A stretch of DNA of 64,000 bases from Pararhizobium_B sp963838155 (GCA_963838155.1 CAWIQE010000017.1:62001-126000); one strand, 5' to 3'; counted from the stretch's first letter, positions 45,182-53,753 are shown. Notes: generated by a model from the letters alone, not told the origin. Numbers and translations are program-made.

Positions 45182-45433
45182 CCCGGCAAGGCGCGAGAAG
45201 ACGGACTGACGCAGGAAGCCCATGAGCCTGTGCCGACCGTTCTTGCCGGTACGCGGATCGGCGATCACCTCCGCCACCATGTCGGTCAGGCCAAGGGCGT
45301 CATCCAGCTCTCGGTGCAATAGCAGGCCGCCGTCAGAACTGATGGCCGAACCGTGGAACGCGAGCTTGACGGAGCGGTCGAACTGTAGCCGCAGAGGGCC
45401 GGATTTCTCTTCACCCGTCACGTTCGCCGCCAC
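45182..45433 (-). mobile_element. N-terminal remnant of an IS1380-family transposase
   Basis: The minus-strand frame encodes 84 residues (GPLRLQFDRSVKLAFHGSAI, SSDGGLLLHRELDDALGLTD, RTGKNGRHRLMGFLRQSVFS) matching the start of IS1380-type transposases. Homology stops at SRLAG, where the CBS remnant begins, so the remaining ~350 residues and one terminal repeat are absent. Confidence 0.82.
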
Positions 45434-45518
45434 AGTGCCGCCCCCTCGCGGTCAAACCATTGTCATCGCGAGGATATCACGCCTCCAACGTCGCCCGAAG
45501 CGGCCTTCATCTGGGAAT

Positions 45519-45805
45519 TCGGGGTAACCTCGGGCCACGATGGCGCCCTTCTCGCTGGAGACGGCATCGTGCGCCGCCTGCCTGCGCACGCGGCGAAGGT
45601 GCGCTCCGCGGTGGGGGCCGGCGACAGCTTTCTCGGCGCGATGGTCTGGTCTCTTGCCACTGGCGAGACGATGGATCGGGCTTTCAGCCTGGGTCTTGCC
45701 GCCGGTACGGCGGCTGTCCTCACACCGGGGACCGAGCTTTGCCGCCGTCAAGATGTCGAAGCCATCCTCAACGTCGGCGCCGACACGGAGTCCGCCGCAG
45801 AATAA
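45519..45805 (+). pseudogene. C-terminal fragment of a PfkB-family (1-)phosphofructokinase
   Basis: The frame encodes SGHDGALLAGDG followed by AKVRSAVGAGDSFLGAMVWS, which carries the PfkB GAGD catalytic-base motif, and LGLAAGTAAVLTPGTELCRR. The N-terminal ~200 residues are missing and upstream sequence is IS-derived. It converges with glk with a 16-bp gap. Confidence 0.85.
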
Positions 45806-45821
45806 GGTGCGGGAGGCTGTC

Positions 45822-46802
45822 TCAGGCCGCCTTGATCATCGGATAGGCGTCCGACAGCGCAGTCGCGGCACCGCGCAGGCCGGCATCGTTGGCGGTGATC
45901 ACGTGTACCGGAATGGGCTCCGGCCGGCTTGCGGTACAGACTTGCGTCTTGAAGGCGAGTTGGAACGTGCGGTGGAGGAGGTCATCGAGAAGATGCGGCG
46001 CTATTCCGCCGCCGAGATAGACGCCGCCCCGCGCCCCGAAGGCCAGCGCCACGTCGCCTGCCGTGCGTGCCAGAATGGACACGAAAATTTCCACCGCCTT
46101 GCGAGCCGTGGCGTTGTGCTCGTCCTCCGCCTGCGCAACGATCTCCGCTGCGTGTGGCCAATTGCCTGCATGCCCCGATACTCCGGCCAGCCTGGCGTAC
46201 GTCTCCTCTAGGCCGCTAGCGGACAGCACGTTTTCGATGGTGACGGGCCCATACTTCTCCGCCATGTACTCGAGCAGGTCGAATTCCTCGCGATCCGTCG
46301 CACCGAAAGAGGCTTGCCCGATTTCACTGTTGAGCACGCTCCACCCGTTGCCGGATTTCAGCAACGCCGCCGCACCGAAGCTGGTGCCGCCAGCCATTAC
46401 GACGCGTGGTGCGCCGTCGACGGACATACCATCGCCGATCTGCTTCAGATCGTGCGGTGAGAGGACCGGCAGCGCCAGCGCCAGAGCCTCGAAATCGTTG
46501 ATGATATGTATCTGGTGGGCGCCAGTTGCCTTTTCCACGTCTCTTGCCGTGAAGGACCAGTCCAGATTGGGCATGCGAACCGTTTCGCCGATCATCGGTG
46601 CAGCGACTGCGATACCAATCATTTCCGGGCGGTGAGGAATCGATCGATAGTAGGCGGCAATCGCGTCAGTCAGATTTTCGAACATCGACGTCTGGAATGC
46701 CACGAAATGATTGACGGTCATTTCGTCGACGTCGCTGATCGCGAAGCGGACATTGGTGCTGCCGATATCGCCGACAAGCGCGAGACGCCTATTCCTCATC
46801 AT
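45822..46802 (-). CDS. glk: glucokinase
   Basis: The 326-residue enzyme matches the bacterial Glk family, phosphorylating glucose to glucose 6-phosphate: GDIGSTNVRFAISDVDEM (phosphate 1), INDFEALALALPVL, LNSEIGQASFGATDREEFDL, and the adenosine region FGARGGVYLGGGIAPHLLDD. AGGAG lies seven bases before the ATG at 46802. It appears intact, in contrast to the neighbouring PfkB fragment. It diverges from the BON gene; an FNR/FixK box lies between. Confidence 0.92.
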   Translation of the reverse strand: MMRNRRLALVGDIGSTNVRFAISDVDEMTVNHFVAFQTSMFENLTDAIAAYYRSIPHRPEMIGIAVAAPMIGETVRMPNLDWSFTARDVEKATGAHQIHIINDFEALALALPVLSPHDLKQIGDGMSVDGAPRVVMAGGTSFGAAALLKSGNGWSVLNSEIGQASFGATDREEFDLLEYMAEKYGPVTIENVLSASGLEETYARLAGVSGHAGNWPHAAEIVAQAEDEHNATARKAVEIFVSILARTAGDVALAFGARGGVYLGGGIAPHLLDDLLHRTFQLAFKTQVCTASRPEPIPVHVITANDAGLRGAATALSDAYPMIKAA

Positions 46803-46959
46803 GGCGGAACTCCTCTTTTTCTCCCAAGTAGGACGGCTTGACCGGCCGCGCATTGATCGTCGTCAAGTGTACAAAGGGAGCCGCAAGAGAAACGGGGCTG
46901 GTCTTCTTCCACGCGTTGTCGCATATACAAAGAGTTCCGTCGGCACTTGCAGTTCAGCT

Positions 46960-46973
46960 TTGACATCGATCAA
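46960..46973. promoter_or_regulatory. FNR/FixK box (TTGACATCGATCAA)
   Basis: TTGAC-N4-ATCAA, one mismatch to consensus, lies between glk (158 bp away) and the BON gene (66 bp upstream of its start). The closer spacing favours activation of the BON gene. Confidence 0.6.
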
Positions 46974-47038
46974 GGCTTGCCGGCCCCGAAATGCAATGCT
47001 TTGCCGATGCTTCTGGTAGCAGAGCGAGGTGAAGAACC

Positions 47039-47374
47039 ATGGGCGAAAACGGGTTGAGACGGAACATCATCGATGAGCTCGACTATGAGCCGAGCATCGA
47101 TGCCGCCGGTATTGAGGTTGCGGTGAACAGCGGGAGGGAAACGCGGACCGGCCATGTGTCGACCTCCGCGCAGAAAAGTGCCGTAGAGGATGTCGTCCGT
47201 CGGGTAAAGGGCATCAGGGGCATTGCCGAGGAGCTTGAAGTTCGCCCGTCCCATTCTCACCGAACCGCCGATGAGGAGACCGCCCGGCGCGCCGTCAATT
47301 CGATTTCCTGGAATACATCGGTTCCGGATGGTGCCGTGCAAGTCGAAGTGCAGAAAGGGATGATAACGCTGACT
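47039..47374 (+). pseudogene. BON domain protein, 3'-truncated and fused to hoxF remnant
   Basis: The ATG at 47039 starts a protein with one complete BON domain (residues ~10-70, GIEVAVNSGRETRTGHVSTS, VKGIRGIAEELEVRP) and the beginning of a second (VPDGAVQVEVQKGMITLT). At codon 112 homology stops; the frame then runs antisense through HoxF sequence to a stop at 47470. BON domains bind membranes or phospholipid and are common in stress islands. The original protein would have had two or three BON domains. Confidence 0.8.
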
Positions 47375-48133
47375 CCGGCAAAGCTTCCATTTCAAGCCGG
47401 TTGGAAATCCCGCTCCGCCGCGGCCGCGCAGCTTCGCGCTGGTCATTTCCTGGATGACGTCTTCGGGTGATGGGCGAGTGCTGCCCTGAGCCCCGCCGCA
47501 GGTGGCACTCCCTGCCGAAAGATGGCCGGGCCCGATGTGACCAGACTTTCGGCTACGCCCGCCTTTGGTAGAGCCGCGCCGGTGACGTCGGCGCCGGGAA
47601 AGAGTGGAACGGAATTCGGGGCCCGATGCTTCCGCAAAGCAGCGATGATCCCGATGGCGTCGGACGGTGCCAACTCAGTCAGGACAACTCCGTTGATCAG
47701 TGCGGACGGCTCCTGGTCGGCCATGCCGATGTCGCTCGTCCATTCGAGCCTAAAGTCTCCGTCCGGTGACGTGCCGCCGATGGGAGCGCCCGTCGCCTCC
47801 GACAGGGCGATGGCAACCTCGGTGGCGCCTTTCATCATCGAGACAGGCGACTTGGAGAGCCGGATGTGGAAACGCCCTTTCGGAACTCTGTTGAGGAATG
47901 CGTAGAAGGACGCCATCTCCTCGACCTCGACGACGTGGATGCCAAGGCCTGTTGCGATGGCCTGAATGGACTCTCCCCACAGATAGCCGAGCTGATGCTG
48001 GACGGCCCGGACGACCTCCATAAGCCGGCTTCGCTCCGATTGCACGGACGCGAGCGCATCGGCGACCGCCTGGACGGCGTCGAGGGGCGATGCGGTCGGT
48101 GCCGAATTGTCGCCGCTTCGGGGGGGGCGCCAT
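47373..48133 (-). pseudogene. HoxF (NAD-reducing hydrogenase diaphorase subunit), N-terminal part, two frameshifts
   Basis: From the ATG at 48133 a run of eight C residues (minus strand) puts the frame out; one base fewer gives MAPPRSGDNSAPTASPLDAV, leading into ERSRLMEVVRAVQHQLGYLW, a NuoE-like domain. Near 47465 a second shift separates ALAHHP from EDVIQEMTSAKLRGRGGAGF and PTGLKWKLCR, the NuoF-like FMN region of HoxF. Everything after LCR is deleted and joined to the BON gene. The NuoE part lacks the [2Fe-2S] cysteines, as in known HoxF proteins. Confidence 0.82.
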
Positions 48134-48183
48134 GATCGATGTCCTCAGTTCACGGCAGCATAGAAGTGAGACTTGGACGAACT

Positions 48184-48197
48184 TTGATATTTGTCAA
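48184..48197. promoter_or_regulatory. FNR/FixK-like box (TTGATATTTGTCAA)
   Basis: TTGAT-N4-GTCAA deviates at one position. It lies 51-64 bp upstream of the hoxF start on the minus strand, close to the distance expected for an FNR-type activator. Confidence 0.5.
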
Positions 48198-48300
48198 CGC
48201 AAGTGCCGCGATGGCTGGGGTGCGACAGCACACGCCGAACTGGCGGGGTTGCCGCGGATGGCGTACACCGAACGGCGAAAACTCCAACTTTGGCGCTTCA

Positions 48301-50061
48301 TCAATCGACGACATAGCGACGCCGAATCGCGTCGGCGATGCGCCGGCGCGTCGCCGCAGGCGAAGCGCCAGGGTCTTTTGCAACTATCGCCGTTTCGTCG
48401 GCCAGCGCGTCGTCGCGTATCGCATGTCTGAACCAGGCTTCATAATCGCCGGCTCGCAGATGGTACTCCCAAACGGCGTCTTCGACCGTGCTTGCAAGCT
48501 GCAGGAATTCGCTCAGGTTGTGGGCTCGGGCATTGAGCGATTTGTCAGGGCCGCGGAAGTAGAAGCTTTTCCATGGGCCGAGGTTGCCGGTCGCGTATTT
48601 GCCGCTGTGGCGATTGTGCGTCTGCTGCGGCGCCTGACGTCGCAGGATGGAAGGCGGCAGGCCGGAGCTGCGAGACCAGAAAAGGATTTCGTCGTGTCCG
48701 GGCGTCGGAATCTGTTCGGGCAGGGTGATGCCGTGGACCGCCGCGCACGCGATCACGGCGTCGGCTGCGGTACTTGCGCAAGCTAGAAGCACGTCGATGG
48801 CCTGCAACGCGTCCAGGTTGACGGTCCGAGCGTCAACGGTCACGAGAATCGTGCCGCCAAGATGGTCGCGGGGCGAGGGCAACGATCGAGCATGTGCTGC
48901 CGGCAGGACATGGTGTGCTTCATCGACAATCAACCAATGCGGCCTGCCCGACCGCGCGCGCAGCCTTGCAATTGAGGGGAGAAGCTCGGCAAAGAGAGCT
49001 TCGCGTTCGCCCAGCGGAAGCGCCAATAGGCTGATGACGACATTGACCCCCGCAAGCAGCAGGAGCCGCAAGGCCTCCTCTGTCGCGGGCCCTTCGTGAA
49101 TGTCGCCGATCGTCACCGCCCCCTCCAGTTCCAGATAGTCGCCTTCAGGATCGATCACGCAGAACTCGAAGCCTTTTTCCACCATCCGCTCCGTGAGCAG
49201 GGTGGCGAAGCTTGACTTGCCGCTGCCCGAGTTACCCGCGATTAGCACGGCCTGATCCGGATCGACGTAAACGTCTGTTCCGCTATGGTCAGTGCCGATG
49301 AAAAGACCACGGCGGCTTCGCGTGACCAGGGCTGCGTCTTCGGCGTTCAGGCGCTCTACGAGTTCGACAACTCCCGCTCCGTGATCACCGGCGAGAACGA
49401 TGTCGGCTTCCGCCTTGAGTGCCGGCAGTGCATTGGCGACCGCGGCGGCGCATCCGCAGCCTTGCAGGAAGGCATGATCATTCTCCGCATCGCCGACTGC
49501 GACGGTGTTGATGGCCGAGATCTCGAGCTCCTTCAGGGCCGAATGCAGGCCGCTTGCCTTGCTGACCCCGGCAGGCAGCACCATGATCGCTCCCTTGTTG
49601 AAGATCATGTGCAATTCCAGGCCGAGTTGCTGGATCGCCGTCAGCACTTCTTGCTCGTGGGGATGCCAAGTGGCAACGACCACGCGACCGACCGAGATTG
49701 GCGCTACGCCGAGGTCGACGAGCCGCTGGACGAATTCCGCAGGAGGGGCAGGTGCGAGGCTCCGTTCATGAGCGGTGGCGGGATCGAAGACGACCGCGCC
49801 GTTCTCAGCCACGATGCGATCGAAAATAGCAAATCGGGGGAAGGCGTGCTTCAGGTCGACAAGCTCGCGACCTGTAACCAGCACCAGCCGTCGGCCCGTC
49901 TCCTTCAGGTGCTCGAGCGCCTGGAAGGTTTTCTCGTCGACAACGCCGCTTTGTGCGATCGTGCCGTCGTAATCGACTGCCAATGCAAGGAAGTGTGTGC
50001 GAGCGCCGAGTTCGCTCCGACCGGTCTCCGCTGCGGAGCGTTTGGCATCCGAAGAATTCAT
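48301..50061 (-). CDS. fusion of HAD-IIB phosphatase and HerA-like ATPase domain
   Basis: The ~586-residue protein has three parts. Residues ~15-230 are a Cof/phosphoglycolate-phosphatase-like HAD domain (LAVDYDGTIAQSG, VLVTGREL, VGDAENDHAFLQGCG). Residues ~255-440 are a DUF87/HerA-type ATPase (Walker A LIAGNSGSGKSSFATLL, Walker B HWLIVDEAHHVLP). The C-terminal ~100 residues contain HLRAGDYEAWFRHAIRDDAL, a motif resembling DUF5752. The start is the ATG at 50061. It is intact amid decayed genes. A link between sugar-phosphate or nucleotide dephosphorylation and an ATPase motor is inferred; no known function. Confidence 0.8.
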   Translation of the reverse strand: MNSSDAKRSAAETGRSELGARTHFLALAVDYDGTIAQSGVVDEKTFQALEHLKETGRRLVLVTGRELVDLKHAFPRFAIFDRIVAENGAVVFDPATAHERSLAPAPPAEFVQRLVDLGVAPISVGRVVVATWHPHEQEVLTAIQQLGLELHMIFNKGAIMVLPAGVSKASGLHSALKELEISAINTVAVGDAENDHAFLQGCGCAAAVANALPALKAEADIVLAGDHGAGVVELVERLNAEDAALVTRSRRGLFIGTDHSGTDVYVDPDQAVLIAGNSGSGKSSFATLLTERMVEKGFEFCVIDPEGDYLELEGAVTIGDIHEGPATEEALRLLLLAGVNVVISLLALPLGEREALFAELLPSIARLRARSGRPHWLIVDEAHHVLPAAHARSLPSPRDHLGGTILVTVDARTVNLDALQAIDVLLACASTAADAVIACAAVHGITLPEQIPTPGHDEILFWSRSSGLPPSILRRQAPQQTHNRHSGKYATGNLGPWKSFYFRGPDKSLNARAHNLSEFLQLASTVEDAVWEYHLRAGDYEAWFRHAIRDDALADETAIVAKDPGASPAATRRRIADAIRRRYVVD

Positions 50062-50247
50062 GGTGCTTGTCAATCTCCAATGATCGGTCAGGCGCGATGT
50101 TGCGACCGGCTTGTGGTTCAGTGCGCATTCGATGCGGCTGCCGGCCGGAGCGAAGGCGGCAATATCCAGACGGTTCGATCAGTGGTCACCCGGCAACCGA
50201 CGCGCTGCCTCCGGTCCCGATCCTTGCCTGAAAATCGTTCGGGCCGC

Positions 50248-50779
50248 CTACGGGACCACGGTTACCGGAACTTCTGCCAGGCTCACCAGTTTCTGTGATA
50301 CGCTTCCAAGAAGCAGCCCGAATACCTGGCTCGTTCCCCGCTTGCCTGCAACAATCGTATCAACCTGCTTTTCGGTGGCAATGTCGAGGATTGTCTGCGC
50401 GATGTCTCCAGAGCGGGAGTCGAGATGAACGTTCTTGACGCCATGCTCGCGCGTCACGCTTTTCGGCGCTAGCCAGGATCCGTTCACCGATTGCCGACAG
50501 CACTCGATACGACCGCGCCTCTTCTTCGGCTGATCGCGCTTCGTTGCCGATGGTGCCCATTTCCCCGAACTTCATCGCCGGGGGAGGGAAGGGTCTTTCA
50601 TATCTGACGAGATTTTCCGTCTCAGCCATTCGCATCAGGCTGCTGGAAGCCTCGCCCCCGAGAAGGACATGAACGATAACGACGTCGGCCCGGTACTTCG
50701 AGGCGATGTCTGTGCCGATCTCGACAGCCCTTTCGGCGTGGGAGGAACCGTCCGTGGCAATGACGACTTTCTTCATCAT
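50248..50779 (-). pseudogene. universal stress protein UspA, frameshifted
   Basis: The gene starts at 50779 (MMKKVVIATDGSSHAERAVE, typical UspA beta1-alpha1) with site AAGGAAC. Near 50465 the frame shifts by one base: the first part ends IGERILAS, and the remainder (SVTREHGVKNVHLDSRSGDI, VDTIVAGKRGTSQVFGLLLG, SVSQKLVSLAEVPVTVV) continues in another frame with the ATP-binding G2xG9xGS/T pattern. Removing one base from GCCGAAAAGC restores the protein. The inactivation may be recent because both halves are well kept. Confidence 0.85.
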
Positions 50780-50837
50780 CAAGAGTTCCTTCTCCAATCT
50801 CATTGGAGTCAATCTGGCCAAGACCGGCCGTCCTGCC

Positions 50838-50851
50838 TTGATGTATCTCAA
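50838..50851. promoter_or_regulatory. FNR/FixK-like box (TTGATGTATCTCAA)
   Basis: TTGAT-N4-CTCAA deviates at one position. It lies between the divergent uspA (59 bp) and APH-AAA gene (72 bp), well placed to act on either or both. Confidence 0.5.
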
Positions 50852-50922
50852 GGCGGAGGCCGTGGCAGTTGTCATGTCATTCCTCGGCCACCCCAAGAGA
50901 CGAAGACGGATCGGCCGGCGTC

Positions 50923-52464
50923 ATGAGTGAAACAGACCAGAGCGACATCATCGCTTTCCTGAAACGTCCTTCGACCTATGGGCTCGATGAGACCGTCGAG
51001 ATACATGAGACGCACATTTCGATGGTCTTTCTTGCCGGCGATCGGGCCTACAAGCTGAAGCGCGCAGTGCGGCTTCCCTACGCTGATTTCTCGACCGCAA
51101 GGTTGCGTATCGCGGCCTGCCACAGAGAGCTCGAACTCAACCGCAAGACAGCCACGGACCTTTACCTGGGCGTTCGGCTCATTGCCCGTAGAGGCGATGG
51201 TTCTCTGGAGCTTGATGGCTGCGGAGAAGCGGTCGATGCCGTCGTCGAGATGCGTCGCTTCGACCAGTCCCTGCTGTTTGACCGAATGGCAGACAACGGC
51301 GAGTTGACGACGAAGCTGATCGAGGAGCTTTCCCGCGAGATCATCGACTTTCACAATCTCGCGCGTATCGTTCATGACGGAACGGGATCGGCGAACTTGA
51401 ATGCTGTCCTGGACATCAACGAAGCCGGATTCGCAACGAGCGACGTCTTTTCCGAGGCTGAACTCGAGGCTTTCAATCGGCGCTTTCGCGCCAAGTTGTC
51501 AAAGCATGTGGCGCTATTCGATCGGCGAGAGCGCGAAGGATACGTGCGGCGCTGTCATGGTGACATGCATCTCAGAAACATCTGCCTTTTCAAGGGTCGA
51601 CCGACGCTCTTCGACTGCATTGATTTCAACGAGCAGATCGCAACCGTCGACGTTCTTTACGATCTTGCCTTTCTTTTGATGGATCTCAGTCATCGCGGCC
51701 AACCGCATTTTGCCAACCTCGTGGCCAACCGCTATTTCGATGCCACCGGTAACGAGGAAGCCTTCGCGCTCTTGCCGTTCCTCATGGCGGTTCGTGCCGC
51801 GGTGCGGGCGCATGTCACCGCCACCAGCGCTCGCGCCCGATCCGACAAGTCGATGGACCTAGAGAAGGAGGCGCGCTCCTATTTCGATCTTGCCGAAAAG
51901 CTGCTGGATGCGCACCAGCCGAGACTGCTCGTTCTCGGCGGGCTGAGCGGTTCCGGCAAGTCCACGGTCGCCGAGGCGGTGGCCTGGAGCCTCGGCGGCG
52001 GCGCAGGAGCGCGGACGCTCGAAAGCGACCGCATCCGCAAGTCGATGTTCGGTGTCGCGCCGGAGACCCGACTGCCGGCAGAAGCCTATCGGCCGGACGT
52101 CTCGGATCGCGTCTATCGCGAACTGGCCGAACGTGCCGGCCGCATTATCTCTTCCGGAGAGACTGCGGTGGTCAACGCCGTCTATGACCGCGCCGACCAT
52201 CGTGCTGTGATCGAGCAGCTTGCGCGTCGCCTGCAGGCGCCCTTCATCGGAATCTGGCTATCCACCGACGCCGAAACGCTCAAGCGTCGTGTCAGCGGTC
52301 GCGAGGGTGGCGCCTCGGATGCCGACATCGCGGTCCTGGAGATGCAGCTAGGCCGGACGGTGCAGCCGGCAAACTGGCGACATGTTGAAGTCAATCGTTC
52401 CCTCGACGAGGTCCTGGCCAACGTGAGGTTGCTTTGCGGCTCGATGCCCTCCGCTGCTGCTTGA
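50923..52464 (+). CDS. fusion of aminoglycoside-phosphotransferase-like kinase and P-loop AAA domain
   Basis: The 513-residue protein has an N-terminal APH-like kinase domain with catalytic loop RRCHGDMHLRNICLFKGRPT and metal site FDCIDFNEQIATVDVLYDLA, and a C-terminal P-loop kinase-like domain (Walker A LVLGGLSGSGKSTVAEAV, residues ~340-500). Such fusions occur in stress and low-oxygen clusters of proteobacteria; the phosphorylated substrate is unknown. The ATG at 50923 is chosen. It appears intact. The aminoglycoside name reflects the fold and does not imply resistance. Confidence 0.88.
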   Translation: MSETDQSDIIAFLKRPSTYGLDETVEIHETHISMVFLAGDRAYKLKRAVRLPYADFSTARLRIAACHRELELNRKTATDLYLGVRLIARRGDGSLELDGCGEAVDAVVEMRRFDQSLLFDRMADNGELTTKLIEELSREIIDFHNLARIVHDGTGSANLNAVLDINEAGFATSDVFSEAELEAFNRRFRAKLSKHVALFDRREREGYVRRCHGDMHLRNICLFKGRPTLFDCIDFNEQIATVDVLYDLAFLLMDLSHRGQPHFANLVANRYFDATGNEEAFALLPFLMAVRAAVRAHVTATSARARSDKSMDLEKEARSYFDLAEKLLDAHQPRLLVLGGLSGSGKSTVAEAVAWSLGGGAGARTLESDRIRKSMFGVAPETRLPAEAYRPDVSDRVYRELAERAGRIISSGETAVVNAVYDRADHRAVIEQLARRLQAPFIGIWLSTDAETLKRRVSGREGGASDADIAVLEMQLGRTVQPANWRHVEVNRSLDEVLANVRLLCGSMPSAAA

Positions 52465-52637
52465 TTTAGCACAATGAGCCGGACATCAGTGCAATGCATT
52501 GTTCCTGCCACTTGCTGGGACGGCACGGGCGCTGTCCTCATCGGACGGGCCTTTGCGGAGGTGAATTAGGGTCGCCTCGATTGCCGATGCGCCCGTACCG
52601 CCGGCGCACAGGCTACAGGTCACGTCGACGCGAATTA

Positions 52638-52651
52638 TTGATGCGGATCAA
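52638..52651. promoter_or_regulatory. perfect orphan FNR/FixK box (TTGATGCGGATCAA)
   Basis: TTGAT-N4-ATCAA is an exact match in the 291-bp gap after the APH-AAA gene. The only downstream plus-strand gene is phage-like and begins about 105 bp away, so the original target was probably deleted when the phage arm arrived. Confidence 0.65.
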
Positions 52652-52755
52652 CGACCGGCCCATCGTTCGCGCGTCCCGGCAGGTTCTGGCATCGATGCTG
52701 ACGCTCACCCTTCTGGCACGCTGAAATTGGCGGGGAGCCGGGACGTCTCCATACG

Positions 52756-53580
52756 GTGCGCCAGGGGCCTTCCGGCTCGCTCTCGGTATCGAAGCGGCAC
52801 GAGCAGATCCGCGGGAAGCTTAGCAAAGAGCCGTCCCCGGATGCGATCGCCGAGAAGCTCCGCCAGCTCGACGCCGATGCGCATGAGCTCCGCAGCCGGC
52901 CCTATCCGTCGGACCAGATCCGAGCATCGGCCCGCGCACAGATCGAAGCGCTCGCCGCAGCCGGCCGTCCCGACCTCGGCCGGATGATCGACCTCGGGCC
53001 ATCGGAGGCAATCCGATGGCCGACGACTGACCCGCGCATTTCCGCGACGCTCCCGGCCGGGCTGATTTCTGACATGCCGGGAACGGCATATGCCACCATC
53101 ACCGGACAGGTGTCCCATTCGCTTGCCCTGGCGGCCTGGCTGCACCGCGATGCGCTGCTTGCGGCCGTGGAGCGGGAAATCGACGAACTCGCCGACGACG
53201 GCGAGGCCATGACAGACGAGGAACGTGTGAAGAGGCTCGACGAGATCGCGGCAAAGCGCCTCGACCTCCATCGCATCCTAGCCGAGCACGCGTGGGCCGC
53301 GGGGGACCCCGCACTGATGCCGGAAACGATCGACGTGCGACTGAGATGGAATTCAAGAACGCAATCGCGGCAGCCGAGGCCGGCAATGTGGGGCCGCTGG
53401 CCGACATCATGCATTCGCAATATTTTGAAGGTGCGCACTCCTGTTCGGCCGAGCAAATGCGGGCGCTCCGCAACAAGTTCCCGGCAGCGCACGAGGCCGC
53501 CTGCGCGGCAGACTACGAGCCGCAGCCAGAACCCACGCCCGAGGCCGAACCGGCTGCACCGATCGCGACGAAGCCCGTAG
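52756..53580 (+). CDS. hypothetical phage-like protein (real end probably near 53345)
   Basis: A GTG at 52756 opens a frame whose first ~195 residues look like a real protein: charged N-terminal helix (SPDAIAEKLRQLDADAHELR), a small domain (SDMPGTAYATITGQVSHSLA, HRDALLAAVEREIDELADDG) and MTDEERVKRLDEIAAKRLDL. After about residue 200 the frame overlaps the next gene and becomes low-complexity Arg/Pro/Ser. One frame over, a TGA overlaps the next ATG (TGAGATGG), so a small frameshift near the end is likely. The family is not recognised. Confidence 0.55.
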   Translation: MRQGPSGSLSVSKRHEQIRGKLSKEPSPDAIAEKLRQLDADAHELRSRPYPSDQIRASARAQIEALAAAGRPDLGRMIDLGPSEAIRWPTTDPRISATLPAGLISDMPGTAYATITGQVSHSLALAAWLHRDALLAAVEREIDELADDGEAMTDEERVKRLDEIAAKRLDLHRILAEHAWAAGDPALMPETIDVRLRWNSRTQSRQPRPAMWGRWPTSCIRNILKVRTPVRPSKCGRSATSSRQRTRPPARQTTSRSQNPRPRPNRLHRSRRSP

Positions 53581-53753
53581 AGGCCTCGCAGGATAAGCCG
53601 CGCCGACAGACGGCAGAAGAAATCGCGGCATCGTGGGAAAAGGCCGCCGAGGCTGCGAACCGGCGCCTCGGCCTGACCTCGGCACCGCCCGCGCAGTCCT
53701 GGGATGACCTGGCGTCGGAAGTCTATGCAGTGCGCAAGAACGGCGCCGCATGA
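53346..53753 (+). CDS. hypothetical phage-like protein
   Basis: The 135-residue acidic protein starts MEFKNAIAAAEAGNVGPLAD, has a short helical domain to residue ~55, a Pro/Glu/Ala linker (EPQPEPTPEAEPAAPIATKP) and a C-terminal region with SAPPAQSWDDLASEVYAVRK. No family is recognised. It follows the previous phage-like gene and is followed by a hairpin. Confidence 0.6.
   Translation: MEFKNAIAAAEAGNVGPLADIMHSQYFEGAHSCSAEQMRALRNKFPAAHEAACAADYEPQPEPTPEAEPAAPIATKPVEASQDKPRRQTAEEIAASWEKAAEAANRRLGLTSAPPAQSWDDLASEVYAVRKNGAA

Noticed and set aside
50923..52464. Aminoglycoside resistance gene
   Set aside because: Only the kinase fold is shared. The fusion partner and the stress-island context point to another substrate, so no resistance is claimed.
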